64,000 nt of DNA from Saccoglossus kowalevskii (lineage: Eukaryota > Hemichordata > Enteropneusta > Harrimaniidae). The translations under genes were made by a program, and so were the position numbers. Under the pieces are notes generated by a model. It was not told the DNA's origin. It made no database searches and worked only from the letters and a program-made list of their open reading frames with translations. Positions 38,351 through 53,300 of the stretch are shown here, in pieces. How positions within the stretch are numbered: position 1 is the stretch's first letter; every line of letters begins with the position of its first letter. Where the stretch lies: NCBI RefSeq assembly GCF_000003605.2, contig NW_003121913.1:112807-176806 (forward strand), read 5' to 3'.

Positions 38351-41300
38351 CTGTGTCAGAAAAATAGAGAAATGACATTCCGACGATACAGATAATGAAC
38401 TGCACTCACAATAGCAATGTTGACGTTTATAAAACTTTCTGGTCGTATCTTTTCTTGGTATATACTTTAGTCTCGCTCCCATCTCACCGTTAAAGACGCA
38501 GCGTGGATAATATTGAGTATAGTTTTATAATTTATGCTCGATATTATATACACACATTGGGTTATGATTAATCGCCTGCAGCTCACAGTGGCCATCCTTC
38601 GAAGAAACAAAATAATGACACGAATGCGTATGCTCCGTTGAGTTCTAAGTACGTAACAGTAATTCAAATCCCCTGCGCGCTTGGAGAGTTTATGTTTCCA
38701 TCAAACCAGTGTTGTTCGCGACCAAATTGTGACGTTTCTATTTACAAATACATATATCGGCACAATTATTCCATGATTTGTTTTCACATTGTTATTCACG
38801 CGTCAGGATTGGGTGTATATTGCATGAAAATGAACTCATCATAACTAAATGTTTCGCACACATATCTTACGAAAGGTTATTGGTTTAGTAATATGTATCG
38901 GCGACACAGCTAGTTTGTAATTTTAAGGTTTGAACTATGCCATAATATAATATCGAAAGCCGCTACCGCTGCGTATTATTTGTAAACCGGTCACACGTAA
39001 CGGAATTTGGAACCATCACTAGAATTATTCATTTTCTTTTTTATCGGATTTCTACGATGCTGTCTATTAAGTTCTACTAGTCAGTGATGTGTGACATAAG
39101 GGGGCACTTTTTAATGAAATGGATGTGATCGTATTCGAAAATCTCATCTGCAATCAGGAAATATCCGTACAATAATTATTGGTGGCAAAGACGCAGCAAA
39201 GCGGTAAGATTTAAACTATATAATGTGTATGTAAGACATGGAAGAGAGCTTTTTGCACAAAAGCTATAATTAATCAGGTCATTTTACTCGTAAATAATCG
39301 TTTTAACAAAATTAAACACGGTCAACTATCATTTATTATCAAATCATACTCTTGTCGTAACAAATGGATTCCTTCATCATCATAAATATTTATAATTTTC
39401 ACAATTTAAACTGAAACAAGGGGTTTCTATTGGCCAATTGAATAACATTTTCAAACGTTTTCAAATGACGTCGTTCGCACTGTGCTCGTTGATTGGCTGG
39501 TTGGAAACAACTTTCAATGAAATTAATATTTTTTTTCTAAAAAGGAAGGGAATGCCTGTGATGCGCCGAGTGAACGAAATTATATACAAGACGCTACCTA
39601 TATATAACTGTGTGGAAGCAGACATGCAGAGAAATCTGACATACAGGAAGCAGGTGATAACGCGCTCATATAGTAAGACTCGACAGTAATTAAGATTCTG
39701 AAAGCACAATCCATCATGAAGAAAGAACACATCACTAGAAATTTATAGTCCAACAAACGATAAACCAAATAAGTAACTTCGACGGAAGGTTTTTTTTACT
39801 ACCCAGGGGACATTGCGATACCCAGAAGACATTGCTGTGGCGGGAATACTGAAATAGAAAAAGAAAAACACGTTTCTATACCTACCATGTTAAGATTGAT
39901 TTAAAACCATTTAAACATTCATCCATTCTCATAACTCTCTCCTCCAAGTCATCCAGATGTTTCGATTCTAGTAAACATCGCGGCATACTTTTTCTCCTCG
40001 GTTTAGAACTACTATTTGTTGTTCCGGCTTTCTGTTTTTCGTTGACTTCGGTGTACTCTGCTGTCTTCGTCTTAGGTTTAACTTTATTGTCTTCGCAGGC
40101 ATTATTTATTTTTTCGGCTATAAGTACACAATTAAGCGAATAATAAGTTAATGACAGTCATCGTCACGCATTTTATTTGAAATTATTTGACTCTGGCGTG
40201 ATTGAGATAATTTTAAAATTAAATGATGTCTCTCAAACGCTATTTGACATCGTGCTAATTACTACTAGTATGACCTTGTTATCAATAAACCACCATTCAA
40301 CCGAAATTAATTGAATCCCGCCTGGGATGATGATAATAGTAAGCGTCTATACGTCAACATACATGACCATCATCTCCAAGTTCAAATTCAATTGGACCAG
40401 TCATCTGAGAAAATGGTTATGTTGAAATGGGTGTCAGTCGGCCATATATTGTTATCGGGAAATGTATCCAGCGGAGAACTAGCATTCAACACCATCGCCA
40501 TCGCATTACGGAGACACCAAAGGAGGTGAGAATAATGTATTATTTGTATTAAAAAATATATCAAAAGTTTGTCTTTTACAATACCACCTCCTGCATAGTG
40601 GACTTCTTGCCAATTTCCTTCGCATCATGTTTACAGAATGGAATGATCCGTTTACAAATGATAAATAAATAATATGTATTCGGTAAATTGACAATGTACA
40701 CTGATACTTTAATCACTATTATTGATAACGGTCATTGGCAAGCGGACTATTCCATTCTGTAAACAGGCGGCGAAGGAGAACGGTACAATACATAAGAGGA
40801 GTAAATAAAAGACAAACCATATTTTGTAAAAATTTTTGATCATATATGATTTCCAATTGGCCAAACTGTATCGGATGACAAAACTAGACGCAAATGTGAA
40901 GAAACTTCATTCTTGCTATCACATTATACATTACAAAAGATCTCCAGTGAATCATATTGATTCAAATCACTTAAAAAAAAATTATTGACATCGGCCCAGT
41001 CATTTTTCAATAACACAGCTGCGATTACGTTCAAGTATTATAACATCATACGAGCCCAAGACGACCATATTTTATTTTATAACTTGACATGTGTGTTACA
41101 TTACAATGCTTTCAATGCACATATAAAAACTGGCTTTGGCCGCAGGGACTTTTATACACCATTCATTTAAGTCGCGCCCTCACGCGACGAAGTTCTTACG
41201 TGATGCCAAATAATGACGTAAATATACCACTTTCCCGCAAGTAGCAGGATTGGGTGCAAAAATACGTATACTTTGTCATTGCGGGAAATACAAGTATGTC

Positions 41301-44300
41301 AGTTTATTGATAGTCGATAGAAGGGAATTTTATTTTTGTGACGTCGATTGGTACGCCTAGAACTTAGAAGCACAATAATCACGCGTGCAAGTTTACGTTA
41401 TACCCCGAACTCCGCACAGTTCGATGCGCGTTACTTATCATCACTGCACAAAGCAGCTTTGCATAGAACTCATTTACATATTCGAATATGTTCGAACTAC
41501 AAGACCCTGTCGGTTAACAAAGTTATGCGTAAGTCACTTGGTTACTTTAGTCACTTTAATAAGACGTTTCACGCCCCGACTTTGAATAAAATGTTCAGTT
41601 AATTAGATTAAAATATGCATGACTTGCGTTAGAAACGTACAATCCTTTCCCAGATGAGAAAGCATTAGATTGTACAATAAATAAATAACTTTATAAATTT
41701 ACTAGAACCTTTGTGTTCCATGGCAGTTAGACGCGGAAAATCGAACCCGTTCAAGCCAGAAATAGTTTTGAAATATTCAGCAGAATACAAGATGAACGGA
41801 AATGTTAGGAAACCCTTTTCAGTGAAATTAGTATTTAATGTTTCTTTCCCAACTATATTCGTTAACAGGATGTTTTTTCCTCCAAGTTTTAGTGTATCAC
41901 GTGCGCCGTTTCACTACTACCGGTATAACATTACCTTGCAAAATATAGTTCGCGATAAAATGGTTCGTATTTACGTTTTTACTGAAGTCTGACATTAATG
42001 AATAGTTCGGATGTCACATACGTTTTTGTCCACTTTTTGTAGTTCGGTTTCAAATGAAACAACTGCGGAAAAATGGCCGTGCGTAGTATGGTGATTGACC
42101 ACACAATTGAAGGCTGCCTGTGGCAGAGGCACTATTGCGTAAAGCGCAAAGGCCTATGGGAAGGAGGTTGGTTACACCCCAAAACGGTATGCGCGCGCAT
42201 GCGAAAAGCTGTATCTTCGACTTCAGGGAAAGTCGTAGATGGGAGACAATAATGGCGACGGTGTAGGGACGTGGACGGGATTTTCTTACTAGCGGACGAC
42301 GACAAACTGAATGAACGTAGCATATATATGTCTTTATAGTCTTCCTTTCACCTATCCTCGGGGTCGGACATCCGGGCATTTTCACCGCCTGGCAACCTGC
42401 GGCGGTGAAAACAAAGGCCCAAAACTCGCAGAAAACGGTACTTTGGGATGATTGTTGAGACTCCTCTTAACAGTGTAACAAGATTAGCCCTACGTGTGTA
42501 ACATATATAAATTTGGTTGTTCGGGATTACTTCAAAGTTGAGTTTGTGTTGTTTTCTCGAATTTTCATCGGCTCGACCGGCGCTCCACGGTAGCGCGCAC
42601 AGAGCCCATAGAAATGCATGTACAGTGGTGCCCGTCGTAGCAACGTGGAACGTCTTGTGACGTAGCTCCGCCCCCTAGGATAAATCACTTCGCTGATAGA
42701 GGGCATGATTTGGGAAAAGTGTATTAAACTTCAGTTATTAAAAAACTTAATCTTATGAAAATAAAATATTTGAATACTGTAGTGAATAACTCCTTACCAA
42801 TATTGCCTTCCTTATCATCATCATCCCCATCCTCACCGTGTATCCCTAATAATTCGGCAATATTCCTTGTCAAGAAGTCCATCATTTCGTACTCATTTCC
42901 CAGTTTCTCGCAGTGCACCTTAGCGTCCAGGAAAGCCCATATAATGATGCTAATGAACATGGACGTCAATATAGCGTACATGAACAGACTGAACGTGAAG
43001 AAGAGGATTGGACCCAGTACACGACTGGCGTTGTAAGTGGCCTGGTAATCAAACACCCCCAGCCATATGGATAGCAGGGTTTCGATGGTCGACGTGAACG
43101 TTTTGTAGTAGCCAACTTTACCGCCGATGACAATGAAGAACACCTGTCCGTACGCACACATCACTACAAAGAATTTGATTCCATAGTAGACGAAGTCCTT
43201 GGCAGCATGTTGCAGCGTGAACGAGAGCAGAGATATGCGACTATTGAACCTGAGCAAGTTGATAAGTCGTATGAAGGAGATGAAGAGAATCACCGACAGT
43301 ATGTAAACGAATAGTTCATCCCACGCGGCCGCTCGCTGAAGATTGACAAACGATTGTGGTCCTACGGATAAAAATCATGAAATACGTCATCGGAAATGTT
43401 CCAGAATAATAGCTGATCAATAAAATTGACTGTGGATACAATGTGGGTTGTTTTAACACTATCAAACAGTTGGAAGTTTATATAATTAAATGTGTGCACG
43501 AAAATGATATAGACACAAATTTGTTAACGTAGGTTCAAGCATTCCTGAAAACGAAGTTTTTGACAGAGATTTAAAACTTTCAACTATTACTTACGACATT
43601 GCCCGGGAAATTTTAAGATGAATTATCAATAAAAGCTATGTCTCTGGAATACAGCAATTATTCATACAACAATGCAAATTGCTTTCATAATGACAGACAT
43701 AGCTAAAATCGTGAAGATTTTGGGGTAGACAGGAAGGTTTTCTTTTATCGTTAAACGGTAGATAATATCGTGTAGACTGAAGACAATAAATGAATACATG
43801 CGATTTTAATATGATATAGTTTTACTCAAGAGATGATACCAGTATTTCTGCAGGGGTGGTTATTCTAACACATTGCAGCATTTTTATTCTTCTCAAACAA
43901 TATCTGTACTGAGAATTCTATTTTTGGCGAGTCTTAATGTATCATTTTGATTTTAAATTGCTGTTTTGTCTTATTTGGTGTTGTTTATCGACAATTTTCA
44001 AAATCACTCTAATACTCTAATAACTACAATCCATTTTTTTGTGAGCAAATTATTTTACGTGTACCCCGGCAGAAATAACAGTTCATCTATTTTTACAATT
44101 TCTCACCGTCTCCTGAAAGTTTATTCAATGCCAGGTCCCAGAAGATGGTTTGATATGTATACATCGTTATGACAGTCACGCACAGGGAAATACGAACAAT
44201 CTAAAAATAACAAACAAACAAAACGTACGTTAAAAAGATTATTATCAATGCCACACTTCATTGAACATCTGAAGAAGCCATCCCTCGTAAGGTTTCTGTA

Positions 44301-47300
44301 ATGTACTAATATAATGGTGAACGAAACGAGGTCTGACTACATGAAGAAATCACATAATCGTTTTCAGTTGAACGATGTTCCTTATTAATGTTTGATAATA
44401 AAATATCATGAATATGCAGTGTTGTGACGTTTTCTTCATTAAAGATTCCTACCACAAAGTTGCGCGGGAATGTTGGAATGAGGGTTACAGATTGACCTAC
44501 CTCTGTTAGGTTCCAAAAATTCTTTAGATAATTCCATTTCTGTTCTTTAATTCTAAAACATTCTCGTAAGAGGAAAGAAATAACAAATCCCACGAATATG
44601 ACTTCACAGAAAAGGAAGAAGGTCCCAAAACTGCCGACGTGGTGATATAATCGTAGAACTGAATTTTTTGGGAAAACGATAGCAGCCCCAGTGGCAGGAA
44701 ATTCTATTAACAATGTTACCATGCTGTAAGAATAATGACAATGACATACCAAATGATGATTATTTTTTAGAGAAAGAGAGAGTTCGTCATATCTCAAAAT
44801 GTCAATCGGTTACATTAAACAGGTCCTACCTTATTTTAAGACAGATACCCACGGTTATCTCGAGTTATTGAGAAACTACGATGAATACTATGAAAACTGT
44901 TCGTGCTCGCGAATGACCAAGTGGCCATTAACAAACCTGCTCGTTCGATGTAGATCGAAATGTTACTTTTCAGCAGAAACCCACACAAAATTATTACATT
45001 CTGCATGTGTGACCTACATATTTAAAAATGGGCAGAAACTCTTGAAATATGTTTATGACATGAACATACCTGAACAGATTAACGTTAGCATTGAAGAGAG
45101 AAAATTCTACAAATAATGCTCTTGTATGACGATCAAACCACTTCGATTGCCACAAATAATTCCAGTTAAAAAGAGCCTCTTTTAAGCTTGTACCTGTAAG
45201 AACAGAACAAAATGACGTCATCGTGGTCACCATCAACAAACATTACCTTGTACTTCAAAATAATTTCGCGAGAAACAAATTCGGGCATTTCAGTATTATT
45301 ACAATGTACGATAACTGTACTTACCCAATTCCGCTACGTATCCACCTCCATAATACAGACGCTGAACTCCATATAAGGGCAACGATTCTAACTCATCGCT
45401 GGATTGGTAGTTCCAAACTTCGTCGTAGAAGACCGCACTGTCATTGAAAACTGTCCAGAATTCATTGTATGAAGAATAATCATAATTTTGATAAGAATAT
45501 TCGGGATTGCATGTCATATTCAATGAAGAAAACTGTTCCATTACAGTGCATAGACCTGTCATTAGGACAAAAAATAGTCGACAATATTAATCAAGCTTCA
45601 ATGGTATACAAGTCGTGTTATTTTCCGAACTCTTGACTGATGTGGATGGAAATACCTTGCGATGAAAAGTGTTATTTTAATTTCTTAGAAGTAAGAACTG
45701 TAACCATCGGTTGTAAATTGACGATTATAGTTTGCTCGACGAAAACTGCCAACACGCATTTGATTTAAATATTTTTTTTTATCCTCAGAAATTTGATGTG
45801 TTATCCATCTAAAGTCGAAAGGCTACAATTGCCTCTATGTTGAAAAGATGTTAATATTGATTCAACAAGCATGTGTATCGCAAAGGCATCATCATCAGAG
45901 TTTGATGGAACCTCCATTACAAAGAATGGGAAGTATGTATAGCATGTCAAAAGTTTCAATATTGTATAATTAATGGTTATTGTGCGTAGTAGGCTTGTTG
46001 CCATGGTTGCCATGTCGATTACAAAATATACACGTGTCTTCTCTGAGGTTTACTGTACAGTATGCTTCAAGCAATACATTCAGAATAATATGCCATACCG
46101 GAAACACAGAGCAGTGATTTTAAAAATGTATCAAGATATGAACGTGCTTTCTGGTAGAAAAAATAAAGTCGAGTCGGACGAGTCAGGTTTGGGATGTTGA
46201 ATCGTTTTTAATGTAAAATAAACTACATATTTAATTTTACAAAATAGAAATAATATTTTCAAAATCACGAACCTGGTCGTACTCTGAGCTGCCTCAGTCG
46301 TGGTGAGCCGATTCGATAGCTGGACAAATCGCTGATGAATCTCCTCTGTTGCCAAGATAAGCTGTCTCCGTTATACATCTCTGTTGGATAGAGTTGAGGT
46401 AACAACACAGTAGTTACCCATGTTCCCAATCCCTCAAATCCAGTACTTTCAAGCTATAGGAAATAACCAGATCGATTGTTACCGTAGAAACCGATACGAA
46501 ACCTCTGCCTCAACATGGCAGGCTTGGTACGAAGAAATAAACAACAACCAATGTTAAAGAGCGGCAGTCGTCGTGCCGCGTCCTGTTTGATATGGGACTC
46601 ATAGCGACGTATACAACGCGTGTAAAATACATTGTTTATTTACATGAAATTCGAACACACGCTGCGCGACGACCACCGCGCTTTAAACTAGCTCCATCAA
46701 GAATGTAAGTTCCCTATAACATATACTTATCCAATCATCAAGTTTGATTCTAAACATTTATCTGTTAGGGTATTTTCCAAAAATGACTGGAACACATACA
46801 TCCCGGTTATTTATAGATTCAGTCATGCAGTGGAGCAGTTCTCTGCTGATATTGTGATTAATGATTACGAAAACTGGATACAGTATTCTTTTTAAAAGTT
46901 TTGGATTCGAGTCTTCTGGGTTCAGCGTTTAAATAAAGCATCATTTGAGCTACTGCAAAACACGTCTGTTCAGCGAGCGTGTTATTTTTATTTTGTTCAG
47001 CCAATTTAGCTAAATATGTAATTTCGCTAATTCAAGATGTAGCTAATTTAACAGAAAAGAATATTCTTACAATGAGATCGTTGACACTTTAGCCTTTAGG
47101 ATTCCGTTAATTCATACGTTGAGTCGTATTCACGAACAACGGACGAGGCTATTCCAATGTGTTTTAAGAATGTTTTCCAATAACTTTACGTAGTTCGAGA
47201 TTAACTACATGGGGCATCAACACGTCACGTCACGTCACGTCACGTCACCGAACAAAAGGGAAACCAAACCGCTGCCACAGATACAAAGTACTTATTCTAA

Positions 47301-50300
47301 CTAAATAACTATGCCATATTGCAAACATATCTTATGACAACCGAATCCAGAAACCATAACCTCTTGAGTTACTAATGAAGAATCATTCCTAAAATCGTTG
47401 TTCCCATGGCAACCCAATGCATATCTATATCAAAATATAATCGATGGGTTCATTTGCCAAGAGCATACTTTTCTAAACAAATTCATACAATCAAAACAAA
47501 CGCCAACAAAAAAACATAATCTCCTTGGCTGAGGTAATAACGGAAAAACTTACATTTCTAAAGTATTTATTCTGAAAGAATGTGTCGTCGATTGATTTGT
47601 GGTAATAGTGAGAACTGTAATCTCGATTGCTGTACGCTATAATGTATATAATTAATAAAAATAAACAATATATAACGATATCTTTGGCGAGAGCACACAT
47701 TCGGCGCTCCTTCATCCGTTCACGACGAGCCTCCTCCAGCTTCTTCGGGTCAGGAGGCATAAAAGAGTGTTGGTCGATGTTAACATGTTCTGAAATACGG
47801 AAATGAAGAACAATTACTAGTATATCGGTGAAGCTTTAGAGACATAGATAAGCCTGGTACGTTCAGTAGTTGGAGGGTATTAAAAAGCAGTTTTGACACT
47901 ATATCACACGTCCACGTTGAACGTGTATAAGAAAGTACACGTGTTAGGTTAAGGGGGTACACCTTTCCAATGACGTTATTGATATAACATGAGTTATGAG
48001 TATATGAGTAACGAATGTTACAGTAGGTGCAACCAATCAAAATCCTCCACTGGTTGGGTACAATCAACAATAAGGAGCGTCTCTCAGGACCGGGTACTAA
48101 AAAGATGCAATATGGACGACAACATGTTACTTGTCAGCATGTCGACATTGTTGTTTGATACTGCATATTGATAGATACATTGGACTGTAAACTTATTTGT
48201 TGCTCAAATTTGAGTATTCTTTCAATGAGACAATATTATTTTCTAATATCTATGTGCATTGCCTTGGTACGTACATGCGCATATTAATTTGTTTTTCGTC
48301 TAACGAATACTTTCGTATGTAAGTTGTAATTTATGATAAATCAGAATTTTATTTGGCCTACAGTATGGAATATCGATCAACAATATCTGTTTTTTGTCCA
48401 TAATGCATCTTTAATAATGCAGCAAAAAAATGACGCTTTGTCATAAACCAAAATTAATGTATACCAACAAAAAAGGACGACGTCCAAAGCAAAATACACA
48501 AATACACGAATTGCTGGAATTTATATTACTGAATGTTTACCTGTTTCTTTTTTATCCGAAGCTTTCTGCAAAACCTTAATGTCTTCCAATAATTCTACGT
48601 TTAAATTCGCTTCATGTGGCGAATCAGGCGTCTTGTAAACAATCGCTAACACGAGCGCTAGGAGAACAACCTGACAAGGAAATAAAATCATTATAATTCA
48701 TTGTTAAGAAAGAAGCACGTTATTACTTTTAAGTTTAGTACTTATAAAACATGAATAAAGTAATAATATAAAAATGTGGTACCATCTGGAATTAATTTTC
48801 ATTTTGATAGATTATAAGCGAGATGGCATTAATTTATGAGATACCTCATGCGATTAGAAAAAAATGAATCCGACTTGCTTTATATATAACTATAATTAGG
48901 AAAACATATTTACATGTATAGAAAGATGGGTTACTCACCTTAATAGGTTGAATAACGAACAAACTTTGAAAGAATGACGTAATAAATGAAACCAGCCAAT
49001 GGACAGATTTGTCATTTCCCCATTCCATACTATACAGTATCGTGAAGAACGCCGACGCTGTTGAGGAAAGGAGTACCAAACACCAGGCGATGTAAACGCA
49101 CCAATGTGGCAACATGAATGGAGTGCTGGTATTCTTAGCAGGCTTTCTCTTTCCCGGTGTCTCATTTCCCGCGTCATCTGCCGATTCGTCGGAATCCTCG
49201 CTCGAGTGATCTGGATTATTAACGAAATACATTTTTTTCTCTCGCTCGTCTATTCTCGTATCCGTCGCTGCGCTGACATATCTGGGGATGTTGCTACCAT
49301 GGAAACTGAGCGATTTCCGCGATGTGCCATAAACCAGATCCCGCGAGTCGAACGATAGTCTGTTCTTATTTTTCAGCGTGGCATACACCTCGTCCTCCAC
49401 TACATCGTGGTCATTGTCGTTAGGGTCTGAGTGAGTCACGTCGATGCGTGGACTGGCCAACCTAGTAGTATATGGGCGAGATTTACGGAATAGCTGTATT
49501 AACACGATATTGACTGGGAATACCACCAAACTGCTCATGAACCCGACGTAGATGGAATGCCAAGTAAAGGAAAAGGGACCTGGATTAAAACAAAAACAAA
49601 ACAAAAAAAACGTTAAGTACATCGATATAGCCCTTAGAATGATTCGTCGACCGAGTCGCAAGGTTAACATACTTCTCTAGGTACTCCAGGAACGAGACGA
49701 TGGCCGAGTACACGGACCTTAGCTCCGAGTGCACACGTCAACGCGACGAAATATAGAAGGTAAAACAATATTAAATCAAACTATCGTGCAAATAAGGAGG
49801 TTAAAATGCATACGAGGGAGAAATACGCAAACGCGAAGATGATTATGAATATATATTGCTGAAATAAAGGAACTCTCACTATATCGCTACAAACACCGGA
49901 TAAACCTACCGACATCAATAATATTTTGATACAGATCACTTCCTTCCGCCTTGTACCACATGCAATTAGCAATCATCGCCGTGTAGAGCAACGAGAGACA
50001 ACAAGACAGTCGCTGGACACGAGTAAAATGGCTCCTTGTTGGGCGGGAAACGATTGAAAACCATATATGTCCATCGGTAAACTCCGCTCTGGCGTTTGAT
50101 GCGAACAGGTGGTTAAAGTTCTTCATTTCCCGTTCGTTTGTCACACGGAGATGACGTCTAATCCTCCCGTCATCCTCTTCTACCGCCAACCATCGATCGC
50201 AAAGAAATACGAAGCTGTTGAAAAAAAGACAACGAAGACGAATGTTTACTGTTACTAATAATACGAGTTTAGGCATCTAAGAAAAAAAAGTTCTGAACAA

Positions 50301-53300
50301 ATGGTATTTTTGTCAAGCTGTGGCACGTGTCGTACATTCACATGACATATAGTCATACAGAATGTGACGTAAATTAATATACATGCGATAAACAACATAT
50401 ACATGTGACATATAACCACATTGCAAGTGACGAAGTCGTAATACATATGACGTACAGCCACCTGTATCCCACGTAGTCATAATATACATACGACGTAAAA
50501 CCACATGCGTGAGGTACAGTCACATGCATGTGACGTAGTCGTAACATATATGACGTGCAGCCACATAACGCGTGACGTGAAGTCACGTGCATATGACTTA
50601 CAGTAAACACCGTTGGTCGTACTTACTTGTCTTGTGTATGCACATCGTGGACAACAATTTTATTCAGATACCATGATGCATGTTGTGCTTTCCCGTTATT
50701 ATTATGCCAAATACGGAGAGTTTCCAAATCGCCCAAAGACCTCGGTACAGTTAGCAAGAAATTACAAACACTACCACGCTGGAACACCTAAAAAATTGTA
50801 AAAAAAAAACGTCATTTCATCACACCTGTTAATTATTGTGAATAAATCTGTAGCGTGTACTAATCTGATACACAAAGCGCGAGTTACGCCCTCTGAGTTC
50901 ATGATGTACATCGTGGCAAAGTTATGACGCTGACTGCAAGAAGCCTACTCATAATGTTTTGGAAAAAATTGTCATAAATCGCATGACAATGTTCACTGTT
51001 TTATCACGTACAATCCTGGAGTTTTTGTCCCATGGCACAGTTAAATAACATTCTTCTGTGAAAATTGTCCGAATATTTTTTCAAAGATATATATATATAT
51101 ATCATCTTTAATTTGCAGTATGTATTGATTACTTGTGTGATTCTCTTTCGCTATACTTACCGGTTGTTTGAGGCCAGAAAGTGTTCGTATTCTAGTTTTA
51201 CCACGTGTTCCTTTCAAAGTGAGAAATACGCCAGACTTGGTACCAGAGCCTGTCCTTATCCCAGTGTATACCGTCATTTGATACATATATTTATCACGCG
51301 GGTTGTTATCAGCCAATGGTATGACGCTCCACTGAAAATAAAACAGCAACAACGATCATTTTGTTTATAATTTGCATTGTTTGTCATTTCAACAGTCATT
51401 TCACCTGGTTACAAACATTATTCGCGAACACAAAGAAAAGAGGTGCTCGTGACAGAGTTAGGGTGTCGATTTATTGCAAGATCAATTTGTCGGAAATTAG
51501 TTTCAGGTCAAATTGAAGAAAATTATAAATGGCCTTTTGATAGGAGTTAACATTGTGAGTAATCCGACGCGAGTGCTTCCCCTGGACTTTTGGAGCACTC
51601 CACTGGCATCATTTGTAGAATTAGAACACTGCTATCTGTGATCGGACATTATGGTGCTCATTTCAGCTCACCTTGTTAATATCTTTCTTATCCTGTCTTC
51701 TGGCCCACATAACGGCAAGTATATAGATGATAAACACGATAATTACTGTGGTGAATACTGATACATTATTAGACAGGTCACTAAACTTGTCGAATACAGT
51801 GTCGAAATGAATGACGTTGGGGGGGACGAAGAAATCCGATCCGAATGCAGTAAGATGTGAGCATACGCAGTGAGTAGTGATGGAATTGGATTTTGGTCTG
51901 ACCTGAAACAGAAACAAAACAAAATTGCAATGCAAACTTTCCATGCATCACTATATAAATAAATACTAGCAGATTGCAGGAACGCACGTGATGATAATAG
52001 ACAGGAGTCAGAAAATAACAAATCTGATGGAGATCCGCATAGTACAATGCCGAATTGTTCGAGTTACGAAGAGTGAGTTGCACACGTCACAGAAACGTTA
52101 CCAATATGTTTATCGACGCAATTCCGTGGCATATAACTTTAGGTCAATACTTTCTCCATGCTTGCCATTGAAAGAGCGCATTGGATGGAGGGAAAATCAA
52201 TGTCTATCATTACAAATCTCGAACATCCGCGGTACACCGCCCTTTATAGAAATGGACGCAACCAACACACTTTTGGCACACGAACTTCTTGTTTGAAAGT
52301 CAGAAAAAATTCTTCGGGTTAGCGACCTTTGAATTATGAACCTAAACTATATATGTTTTGATATTATTTTCAATGTAAATGGACGTGAGGATTAACTTTA
52401 CTATTTCTATGGAAACAAGTTCGGGTATCCCACTAGTTTTATTATTTTTATCAGATGGGACCTTTCCCGCAAATTGTACGAAATAGTTAATGGGTAACTA
52501 TACGAGCGTGGTCAGTCACTAACTCTAAGTTTGTATTTTATACCGGATATTGATTCAGTCGGTACATCATTCTTACCTTGCATCCATCTCCTTTCCATTC
52601 TTCGTGGTCTTCATCCCAATATTTGCACCCAGAGGTGAATATTTGCATCGTGAAATCGTTGCCACCTACAGTACACGGAAGATGAACAAAAAGAGTGCGT
52701 ACAGTCGTAAATATTTTTTTACTTTCGAACATCTATTATACGAAAACATAAAAGTGAAAAGACGGAACATACTAGAGTTTGTGTCAATTGCGATGAAATA
52801 GTACCCAGGCAGGTTTATGACGTCACTCGGCACGAAAAACGTGTTTCTCAACTCATTCCTGGTTACATCATCGATGTCTGCGTCGGAGTCATATTCCAAA
52901 TTCGGCAGAGTTCCGGTATAATTGTGTATGGCCTTCGTCGGGGATTCATTGGCGTTGAAGTACAGGGTAGCGTTAATGCCGACTTCGTCATCGTCGTCAC
53001 TATCGACGGCACGCAGAATAATATGCAGAGCTACATCCGGCCACGGCAACTAGGGAAAAACAAACTGAACAAGTCACAATGTTTGGAATTTTCCGTTTGG
53101 ACGATCATCAGACAGCTACTAATAACGTTACTATATTTATAAAGCGTTGCTTACATATACATGGTATTTCTGCAATCCACCATTATCGTCAGCGACGGTA
53201 TCGTTGACTGTGTATGGTTCCGGTAGAACGACTTGTCGAGATAGATCGATTAAAATTCCATCTTCCACTCCATCAACTGAAAAGCACGATAAAGTGGTCA

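Noticed and set aside
42050-42385. 111-codon minus ORF after polycystin exon 30
   Set aside because: No splice sites in the needed phase and no family resemblance; the coiled-coil exon at 39886-40117 fits as the next exon instead.
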